DNA of 64,000 nucleotides from Smittia aterrima (Eukaryota; Arthropoda; Insecta; Diptera; Chironomidae), in assembly GCA_033063855.1 (NCBI GenBank), contig CP093831.1, positions 13,578,001 to 13,642,000 on the forward strand. Direction: 5' to 3'. Shown here piece after piece: positions 57,004-64,000 of this stretch. The first letter of the stretch is position 1. Each line of letters starts with the position of its first letter. The notes under the pieces are model-generated. The model was not told the DNA's origin, ran no database searches, and saw nothing but the letters and a program-made list of their open reading frames with translations. A program made the position numbers and the translations under genes.

Positions 57004-59034
57004 ATGAAGTTAAAAATAATTTTTCTCGTTTTCGCGTTTTACGTTAATGTTTCTTATGGTTATACAATAAATGAAAATGCCGTTATCAGTGATTCTGGTA
57101 ACGAAGTGACGTTTCAAGACATTACATCAACCACTGGCTTGAGAAATGTGTGCTCTGGACTGCAATCAAATTATTACTTTTCGTCGTACGGCCACATATA
57201 CTCAAGTTCAATTACAAACGTGGAAATAGTCAACTCAACAATTCAAAGCATTCCTTCAAATCTTTTTGAGAAATTCTCCGGTATCACAAATTTTAATGCA
57301 AGTGACGTAAATTTGGAAGATATCAACAGAAAAGATTTTGAGTCAGCAAAAAACTTGGAATTTCTCAACTTGTCTAAGAATAAAATTGCGAAGATTGAAA
57401 TAATGGTTTTCCTTCATTGTTATTATCTCAAAATAATCGACTTATCAAGAAACGAAATCCGTTGGATTCATGATACCGCTTTCGAAATAGAAGACACTAA
57501 ATTGGAAAAAATTGATTTGAGTTTCAACAAATTGACAACGATCAAAGAAGGAACTTTCAATTTTGCTTCTACAATAAATTTTGAGAGCAACGAAATCGAC
57601 CAAATCGTGAAATCAATTGACGTTCCATCAAATGAAAAACTGAAAATGGACGAATTAAACCTGAACAACAATAAACTGAAACAATTCGAATTCCCAGATG
57701 CTTCGATCAACATTTTATTGCTTGCGAACAACGAAATTGAAAGCTTTAACATTTCTGGTGTCGTCGAACTTGATTTGAGAAATAATTCACTGCAAGAACT
57801 TTTAATCAAAAATGGAACAAAAGAAATTAATGCTGAGCACAACAAAATTTCTAAACTCAAGTGCGAAGTTAACTCAGAGCTTCAAACAGTTCGCTTATCA
57901 GCCAACAAACTCGGAAACGACGCATTGCTTAATTTAAAAGTTGCTAAAAATATAAAAACGTTGGAACTTTCGGACAATCAGCTGACTCATCTTGAAATGG
58001 ACTCGCTTGGTAATTTCAAGGAAATCGAAGAACTTCGGCTTGACAAGAATGGCTTAAGTTCTATTGAATTAGGATTCTTCTCGCATCAAAGTCTTCTCAG
58101 GACACTAAATATTTCACACAACGCCTTCACAAATATCAACTTTCATGTGTTTTCGTCTTTAGATTCTTTGCAATTTCTCGATATAAGCGGAAACAATTTG
58201 ATAAGCATAAAAGAATTTCAAAATCTTAAACAAATTCTTCCAAATTTAACATCAATTGGCCTCGAAGGAAATGACTGGAATTGCGAATATCTCTCGAAAC
58301 TTAAAATAAGTTTTAATGCTCAACGAATCAAGTTCATAAGAACAGTCCATCCGGAAGAAAAAGAAGCCAACGTTTCCGGTATTAAATGTTCAGCTGACTC
58401 CACTAAAGTCATCGAAACTATTGACGATAAGGACAACAAAGTTGCTGAGAAAATAAATCAACTGGTGGAGCAGTTAAATAACATGAATTCAAAGTTTAAC
58501 ACAATCGAGAGTAGCAAGACTGATGTGAAAAGCTTAATCGTTGGTATTCAAAAGGAAATTCTCAACATTAAATCTGAAAACATGAAGAGTCAACTTTCGA
58601 CCGTAAATGCAACAAACATCAACGAAGTCCGGTCGATCGTTGAACAGATTAACAACATGACGTTGGAGAAGCAGAAATTAGCAAACGATCAATTGATTCA
58701 CATCATCAACGAACAGAAGCTGGAAAACGCGAAAAATAAAATGGAAAACGAAAAGATTTTGATTGCTATGAAATCTGAACTTTCTCTTATCAAATCAGAA
58801 TCATCTCAAGAATCGCCAATTCAAGCAACGCAATTAGAAAATCGTTCAGGACTGACTTCCCTTGAAATAGTTTTAATCGTCGCTCTTTTCACATTCTTGG
58901 CTTTATTTTTCGTCTCTGCCTCTAAAAAAATAAAAACCTTTTTTGCTTCATTTAACCAACTTCCTCGACATCGTCCATCTCGATGCAATTCGAACAACAC
59001 TGTAATTACTTTCGATAACTCATCAGAAAAATGA
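57004..59034 (+). CDS. LRR/coiled-coil type I membrane protein, array member 2
   Basis: 676 aa, single exon. Signal peptide M-K-L-K-I-I-F-L-V-F-A-F-Y-V-N-V-S-Y-G; an N-terminal module (Y-T-I-N-E-N, T-G-L-R-N-V-C-S-G-L) that member 1 lacks; LRRs at about 95-430; cap N-D-W-N-C-E-Y; a long coiled coil at about 475-600 with an insert (M-K-S-Q-L-S-T-V-N-A-T-N-I-N-E-V) shared only with member 3; TM at about 618-640; tail R-H-R-P-S-R-C-N-S-N-N-T-V-I-T-F-D-N. Many N-x-S/T sites in the ectodomain. Probably a cell-surface receptor or a membrane-bound binding protein that oligomerises through the coil. The tail has no TIR or kinase domain, so signalling would need an adaptor. Confidence 0.88.
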   Translation: MKLKIIFLVFAFYVNVSYGYTINENAVISDSGNEVTFQDITSTTGLRNVCSGLQSNYYFSSYGHIYSSSITNVEIVNSTIQSIPSNLFEKFSGITNFNASDVNLEDINRKDFESAKNLEFLNLSKNKIAKIEIMVFLHCYYLKIIDLSRNEIRWIHDTAFEIEDTKLEKIDLSFNKLTTIKEGTFNFASTINFESNEIDQIVKSIDVPSNEKLKMDELNLNNNKLKQFEFPDASINILLLANNEIESFNISGVVELDLRNNSLQELLIKNGTKEINAEHNKISKLKCEVNSELQTVRLSANKLGNDALLNLKVAKNIKTLELSDNQLTHLEMDSLGNFKEIEELRLDKNGLSSIELGFFSHQSLLRTLNISHNAFTNINFHVFSSLDSLQFLDISGNNLISIKEFQNLKQILPNLTSIGLEGNDWNCEYLSKLKISFNAQRIKFIRTVHPEEKEANVSGIKCSADSTKVIETIDDKDNKVAEKINQLVEQLNNMNSKFNTIESSKTDVKSLIVGIQKEILNIKSENMKSQLSTVNATNINEVRSIVEQINNMTLEKQKLANDQLIHIINEQKLENAKNKMENEKILIAMKSELSLIKSESSQESPIQATQLENRSGLTSLEIVLIVALFTFLALFFVSASKKIKTFFASFNQLPRHRPSRCNSNNTVITFDNSSEK

Positions 59035-59526
59035 AAATTCATTTTAAATTTTTAATGGAAAAATGTTAACTCTGAAATCTTCTTGGAGTGAAATAAAAAA
59101 TTTATTTAAAAAACCTTCGAGAATTTTTTTATTTTTATATCTTTCAGATGTCTTACCAACTTCAATTTATAAATTTAAATATGATATTGCATGGGACTGG
59201 AATATGAGCTTTTTTGTCGCTGCTTTGATAACGACATATAAGACCACATTTTGCACTAACATTAAATAAAAATTTGAATATGTTGCTCGAGATTCAATCA
59301 TAACTTTTTTAATTGTTTTGTTTCCAGAAACCATTTAAAGACTTGTTATTTGTTCTTAAAATATGATTCAGTCGTGAACGAATTCTTTGACAGAATTTCC
59401 GATAATGATGACTCACGCGATTATTGTTTAAATGCTATCAGCTTTCTCAGCAAAAACAAAACAATTTGCATTTTTTTCTTAGTCGCTTGTTAGTTCGAGT
59501 TCAATCGCCAACAGTTTAAGATCGCG
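59035..59526 (+). promoter_or_regulatory. Upstream block of LRR member 3
   Basis: Homologous to the block before member 2. The TGACTCA site is retained at 59409-59415, 112 bases before the ATG. Last 20 bases before the ATG match member 2 almost exactly. Confidence 0.6.
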
Positions 59527-61548
59527 ATGAAGTCAAAAATCATTTTTCTCGTTTTCGCGTTTTACGTTAATCTTACTTATGGTTATACAATAAACAAAAA
59601 CACCGTGATGAGTGATACTGGTACCCAAGTGACGTTTCAAGACGTAACATCTACCACTGACTTGAGAAATGTGTGCTCTGGACTGCAATCTTATTATTCC
59701 ATACGTTACAGCAATATTAAATACTTAAGTGCAGTTGTCACGGTGACACTGATAAACTCAACAATAAAAAGCATTCCTTCAAACATTTTTGAGAAATTCT
59801 CCGCGCTGACAAAATTCACTGCGAACGACGTTAATTTGGAAGAAATCAACAGAAATGATTTTGAGTCAGCGAAAAGTTTGATAACTCTCAACTTGGCAAA
59901 GAATAAAATTACAAAGATCGACAACATGATCTTCCTTCATTGCAAATATCTGGAAAGCATCGACTTATCAAGGAACGAGATCAGTTTTATTCACGATATT
60001 GCTTTTGATGTTGAGAACAGTAAATTAAAAGAAGTTGACTTGAGTTTCAATAAATTGACGACTATAAAGGAAGAATTCTTGAGATCCTTCGACGCCATGA
60101 GCTTCATAAGTCTGAATTTTGAAAGTAACGAAATTAAAGAAATTGCTAAATCGGTCGAACCGTCGCAGAAAAGGATGAAGTTTTATAATTTGAATTTCAA
60201 CAACAACAAACTGAAACAACTGGAGCTTGAAAACGTTTCGATTGCCTCAATAAAACTTGAAAACAATGAATTGGAGCATTTCAGTTTTGTGGGAATAATT
60301 CAAGAGCTTTACTTGACAAATAATTCATTGCAAGAACTTTTCATTAAAAATCGAACAAGGACAATCAACGCTGAGCACAACAAGATCTCTCAACTCAAGT
60401 GCGAAGTCAACTTAGAGCTTCAAACAGTTTGCTTATCAGCGAACAAACTCGGAAACGACGCTTTGCTTGAGTTGAAAAACGCTAAAAATATCAAAACGTT
60501 GGAAATATCGGATAATCAGTTGACTGAACTCTCAATTGACTCGTTCGCAAACTTTGAATCTCTTGAAAAACTTCAAATTAGCAAAAATGCAATAACTAAA
60601 ATTGATTTCGGCTGCTTCTCTCATCAAAAATATCTCGAGAGCTTAAATATGTCAAACAACGCTCTCAGCGGCATTGACTTTCACATGCTTTCTCCTTTGA
60701 CTTCATTAACTTCTCTGGACATCAGTGGAAATAGTTTGACAAATATTAAAGACTTTAAAGATCTTAAACAAATTCTACCTAATTTAACATCAATCGGTCT
60801 CGAAGGAAACGATTGGAATTGCGAGAATTTGTCGTCCATCAAAATAAGTCTTTCGTCGCAAAATATCAAACTCATCACTCCTGTTAATCCGGAAAAGAAC
60901 ACAAGCAACATTTCCGGTTTTAAATGTTCAGCAGACTCTACTAAAGTCATCGAAATGATTGACGATAAGGACAACAAAGTTGCAGAGAAAATGAATCAAA
61001 TCATTGAGCAGCTGAATCAACTGAAATCTCAAGTTAACACAATTGAAAGTAGCAAGACTGATGTGAAAAGCCTAATCGTCGGTCTTCAAAAGGAAATTCT
61101 CAACATTAAATCTGAAAACATGAAAAGTCAGCTTTCGACCGTAAATGCAACAAACATCAACGAAGTCCGGTCAATCGTTGAACAGATTAACAACATGACG
61201 TTGGAGAAGCAAAAATTAGCGAACGATCAATTAATTCACATCATCAACGAGCAGAAATTGGAAATTGCTAAAATAAAATTGGAGAATGAAAAGATTTCGA
61301 TCACATCTAAGTCTGAGCTTTCACTCAGTAAACCTGAAGCATCTCAAGAATCGCAAAGATCTGGCTTTTCATCACTTGAAACTGTTTTGATCATTGGCAT
61401 TTTTTCACTGAGCACGTTGCTTTTGTTTCTCGGCTTTTCTAAATTAAAAAATATTGTCTCCCCATTTAGCCAAATGCCTCGTCATCGACCGTCAAGACGA
61501 AACTCGGACAACACCGTTATAACATTCGACAACTCATCAGTTCAATAA
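59527..61548 (+). CDS. LRR/coiled-coil type I membrane protein, array member 3
   Basis: 673 aa, single exon, same plan as member 2: signal peptide M-K-S-K-I-I-F-L-V-F-A-F-Y-V-N, N-terminal Cys module (L-R-N-V-C-S-G-L), LRRs, cap N-D-W-N-C-E-N, coiled coil, TM (L-E-T-V-L-I-I-G-I-F-S-L-S-T-L-L-L-F), tail R-H-R-P-S-R-R-N-S-D-N-T-V-I-T-F-D-N-S-S. The middle LRRs (L-R-S-F-D-A-M-S-F and on) diverge from members 1, 2 and 4, while the coil is nearly identical to members 1 and 2. This patchwork suggests gene conversion. Likely the same general role with a different ligand surface. Confidence 0.88.
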   Translation: MKSKIIFLVFAFYVNLTYGYTINKNTVMSDTGTQVTFQDVTSTTDLRNVCSGLQSYYSIRYSNIKYLSAVVTVTLINSTIKSIPSNIFEKFSALTKFTANDVNLEEINRNDFESAKSLITLNLAKNKITKIDNMIFLHCKYLESIDLSRNEISFIHDIAFDVENSKLKEVDLSFNKLTTIKEEFLRSFDAMSFISLNFESNEIKEIAKSVEPSQKRMKFYNLNFNNNKLKQLELENVSIASIKLENNELEHFSFVGIIQELYLTNNSLQELFIKNRTRTINAEHNKISQLKCEVNLELQTVCLSANKLGNDALLELKNAKNIKTLEISDNQLTELSIDSFANFESLEKLQISKNAITKIDFGCFSHQKYLESLNMSNNALSGIDFHMLSPLTSLTSLDISGNSLTNIKDFKDLKQILPNLTSIGLEGNDWNCENLSSIKISLSSQNIKLITPVNPEKNTSNISGFKCSADSTKVIEMIDDKDNKVAEKMNQIIEQLNQLKSQVNTIESSKTDVKSLIVGLQKEILNIKSENMKSQLSTVNATNINEVRSIVEQINNMTLEKQKLANDQLIHIINEQKLEIAKIKLENEKISITSKSELSLSKPEASQESQRSGFSSLETVLIIGIFSLSTLLLFLGFSKLKNIVSPFSQMPRHRPSRRNSDNTVITFDNSSVQ

Positions 61549-61827
61549 ACTTTTAATAATCAAAAAATATTTATTTTTCACTTAAAATTTTCCACTTTTA
61601 CAGCAAATTTTTTTTCTTTGTCATCAATTTGTTCTTTATTTGACCGTGATTCGCTTGAACGTATGTAGACGTTTGCATTGAATATCTGCTATTTTGCAAA
61701 TAATGCACAGTTGGTGGTATCAGATTGCTAAAAGAATTTTCAGCATTTTAAGTAAGAAGCGTATTGACTTCCATTTAATTTTATGCGCTTTTAGTTCTAG
61801 TTCGTTCGTCAACAATTAAAGATCGCG
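61549..61827 (+). promoter_or_regulatory. Spacer upstream of LRR member 4
   Basis: Shorter spacer (279 bases) without the TGACTCA site; keeps the TCGTCAACAATTAAAGATCG motif next to the ATG. Confidence 0.45.
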
Positions 61828-63477
61828 ATGAGGTTGATAATTAACTTTTCCTTTTTCGTGATTCTTGTCAAGATTTCTTCTGGTTTTAAAATAAATGAAA
61901 ACATCGAGATAAGTTATTCCAAAAACAAAGTTACGTTTAAAAATTTTACATCAACCACTGGCTTAAGAAATGATTGCTCCGAACTACAATCAGGTTATCA
62001 TGATTCGTCGTATGGTGTTGACATATACTTAAGTTCAATTGGCTTTGTGGAAATAATAAACTCAACAATTCAAAACATTCCTTCAAATATTTTCGAAAAA
62101 ATAACTGTGAAAAGTTTCATTGCAATCGGCGTTCAGTTGGAAGAAGTCAACAGGGTAGACTTTGAATCAGCGAAAACTTTGACAACTCTCTATTTGTCAA
62201 AGAATAAAATTAAGAAGATCGACAACATGATCTTCCTTCATTGCAAATCTCTGGAAATCATCGACTTATCAAGAAACGAAATCAGTTGGATTCACGACAA
62301 CTCTTTTGAGATTGAAAACACTAAATTAAAAATAATTGATTTGAGTTTCAACAAATTGACAACGATCAAGGAGGAAAGTTTCAACTTTGCTTCTTCAATT
62401 AATTTTGAGAGCAACGAAATCGCACAAATTGTGAAATCAATTGAGCCATCAAATAAAATGAGAAAAATGGAGAAGTTGAACCTGAGCAACAATAAATTGA
62501 AACAATTCGAATTCCCAGATGCTTCGATCAACATTTTAATGCTTGCGAACAACGAAATTGAAAGCTTCAACATTTCTGGTGTCGTCGAACTTGATTTGAG
62601 AAATAATTCGCTGCAAGAACTTTTCATCAAAAATGGAACAAAAGAAATTAATGCTGAGCACAACAAAATTTCTAAACTCAAGTGCGAAGTTAACTCAGAG
62701 CTTCAGACAGTTCGTTTATCATCCAATAAACTGGGAAACGAAGTATTGGCCGAGTTGAAAAATGTTAAAAATATTAAAACATTGGAGCTTTCGGACAATC
62801 AGGTGACTCAACTTTCAATCGATTCGTTTTCCTACTTGGAATTTCTCCAAAGACTTCAAATTGACCAAAACTCCATCAGCATGATCGACTTCGGCTTCTT
62901 CTCGCATCAAAAAAATCTCGAAAGCTTAAATATGTCGAACAACGCTCTCAGCAGTATCAACTTTCACAAGCTAACTACTTTAACTTCGTTAATAACTCTC
63001 GACATCAGTGGGAACAGTTTAACAAACATCAAAGAGCATAAAGTTCTCAACCAAATTCTTCCAAAATTGAAATTAATTGGAATCGAGGGAAATGATTGGG
63101 ATTGCGTGACTTTAGCGGAACTGATGATAAGTCTGACTTCACAAAATATTGAAATCATCGTTCCCGTCAATCCAGAAAAGAAAAAACGTAACATTTCTGG
63201 TTTCAAATGCACTACGAATTCTTCTGATGAATTGAACAACGAAATCGGAAATAACGACTCCGTTCATTTGATTCAATTGATCAATGAAACAAAGATAATC
63301 AATGAAAAGATTTTGACTAACCTGAAGACCGAGCATTCATCTAATTCGATCCTCATTCTAATGATTGTAATAACCATAACAAGCGCGATTGTTTTAGTTT
63401 TTATTCTGAAGAAAGCGAAACAATTTTTGGCTTCGAGACGTAACATTGATACTTCTGTCATAACGTACAGTTCTTAA
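61828..63477 (+). CDS. LRR type I membrane protein, array member 4 (short coil)
   Basis: 549 aa, single exon. Signal peptide M-R-L-I-I-N-F-S-F-F-V-I-L-V-K-I-S-S-G, Cys module (L-R-N-D-C-S-E-L), LRRs closely like members 1 and 2, cap N-D-W-D-C-V-T ... F-K-C-T. Only a short helical stretch (L-I-Q-L-I-N-E-T-K-I-I-N-E-K-I) precedes the TM segment (S-I-L-I-L-M-I-V-I-T-I-T-S-A-I-V-L-V-F). The tail is about 22 aa and lacks the R-H-R-P-S-R block but keeps S-V-I-T-Y-S-S, aligned with the T-V-I-T-F-D of the others and with Tyr in place of Phe. A naturally shortened paralogue; complete and probably functional. Confidence 0.87.
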   Translation: MRLIINFSFFVILVKISSGFKINENIEISYSKNKVTFKNFTSTTGLRNDCSELQSGYHDSSYGVDIYLSSIGFVEIINSTIQNIPSNIFEKITVKSFIAIGVQLEEVNRVDFESAKTLTTLYLSKNKIKKIDNMIFLHCKSLEIIDLSRNEISWIHDNSFEIENTKLKIIDLSFNKLTTIKEESFNFASSINFESNEIAQIVKSIEPSNKMRKMEKLNLSNNKLKQFEFPDASINILMLANNEIESFNISGVVELDLRNNSLQELFIKNGTKEINAEHNKISKLKCEVNSELQTVRLSSNKLGNEVLAELKNVKNIKTLELSDNQVTQLSIDSFSYLEFLQRLQIDQNSISMIDFGFFSHQKNLESLNMSNNALSSINFHKLTTLTSLITLDISGNSLTNIKEHKVLNQILPKLKLIGIEGNDWDCVTLAELMISLTSQNIEIIVPVNPEKKKRNISGFKCTTNSSDELNNEIGNNDSVHLIQLINETKIINEKILTNLKTEHSSNSILILMIVITITSAIVLVFILKKAKQFLASRRNIDTSVITYSS

Positions 63478-63783
63478 AAGAAAAATAAATAAAATTTATT
63501 AAAAATATTTTGTGATTCGTATTTGAGAAATTTCAGAATGGAATTGAAAGGAGTTTTTTTGTTACATTTGCCAGACACGAATCAGCGAAGTTGACAAAGT
63601 GAGAATGGAAAATCCAATTTTAAATATCGAAGAAATGTTTGGACTTACGAAAAATGGCACAGCTTATTGAAATGAAGTCGGCAAAATAATCTGCAGTTTC
63701 AGCAAGAAAAGCAGCGACTTTTTTTATTTATTTCTTGAGCTTTCAGTTTTAAATTGGTCGCCAACAATTGAAGTTGAATCGCG
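63478..63783 (+). promoter_or_regulatory. Spacer upstream of LRR member 5
   Basis: About 306 bases. AATAAA-type signals at 63482-63490 likely end member 4. Near the ATG it keeps TCGCCAACAATTGAAG, the element shared by members 2-4. Confidence 0.45.
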
Positions 63784-64000
63784 ATGAAGTTGAAAGTTCT
63801 TTTTATTATTTTCGCGCTTCATGTGAAGATTTCTTCTTGTGATACAATAAATAAAAATGTTGAGATGGACAATTTCGGTCAAGTGACGATCAAAGACTTA
63901 ACATCAACAACTGACTTGGGAAAAGTGTGCTCCGAATTGAACTCTCATTATTACATTTCATCTTACGGTTCCATGTCCTTAAGTTCTATTGGCTTTGTGG
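63784..64000 (+). CDS. LRR membrane protein, array member 5, cut by the window end
   Basis: Only the first 72 codons are present: signal peptide M-K-L-K-V-L-F-I-I-F-A-L-H-V-K-I-S-S-C, then T-I-N-K-N-V-E and the Cys module (T-D-L-G-K-V-C-S-E-L). Clearly a further member of the same array, which therefore continues beyond the window. Confidence 0.85.
   Translation, partial: MKLKVLFIIFALHVKISSCDTINKNVEMDNFGQVTIKDLTSTTDLGKVCSELNSHYYISSYGSMSLSSIGFV

Noticed and set aside
1..64000. tRNA genes, rRNA, CRISPR arrays or bacterial operon signals
   Set aside because: No B-box-like tRNA pattern with a fitting acceptor stem, no rRNA blocks and no spaced short repeats were seen. The exon-intron structure shows eukaryotic DNA.

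Overview
The window looks like nuclear DNA of a nematoceran fly, most plausibly a chironomid-like midge. The sequence is AT-rich, introns are short (about 50-80 nt) with GT-AG ends, and the genes are insect ones: pickpocket channels, insect-type odorant receptors, a full trithorax gene, an ELAV gene, p90 S6 kinase, and a tandem array of leucine-rich-repeat membrane proteins. The species assignment is inference; no rRNA, tRNA or mitochondrial marker was seen.

0-14.2 kb: the 3' part of a pickpocket DEG/ENaC channel (+), then five cytochrome P450 genes of the CYP3 clan (all -) interrupted by a single-exon bZIP gene whose C-terminus carries a near-perfect 75-nt tandem repeat. Two of the P450s arose by a direct duplication of about 2.3 kb that also copied the last exon of the next P450, now a relic. 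A second relic lies near 7.9 kb.

14.5-19.8 kb: two intact odorant receptors (+), two receptor relics, four copies of a shared 5' block, and a truncated non-LTR retrotransposon fragment. 20.8-21.9 kb: an intronless ELAV-family gene with a long AT-rich 3' region. About 22-28.8 kb holds no gene I can defend.

28.8-36.5 kb: a degraded zone on the minus strand. It has pieces of a DDX54/Dbp10-type RNA helicase pseudogene with an intact F-box gene between them, other broken coding fragments, a degenerate pickpocket copy and an intact secreted thrombospondin-repeat protein. Within it lies a compact locus at 33.1-34.8 kb bracketed by perfect 23-bp direct repeats, holding an orphan acidic ORF and three consecutive long inverted repeats. 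I consider this the oddest structure in the window.

36.9-53.6 kb: a secreted Q/P/N-rich protein (+), trithorax (-, 8 coding exons, about 2907 aa) and S6kII/RSK (+, 7 coding exons). trx and S6kII are head to head with 461 bp between their start codons.

54.8-64 kb: at least five intronless tandem genes (+) for type I membrane proteins with a signal peptide, LRR ectodomain, membrane-proximal coiled coil, one TM segment and a short tail with a shared VITF/Y motif. The architecture resembles mosquito LRR/coiled-coil (LRIM/APL1-type) proteins with an added membrane anchor. An immune or recognition role is inference. Exon coordinates were derived by hand from reading frame and splice-site consistency.
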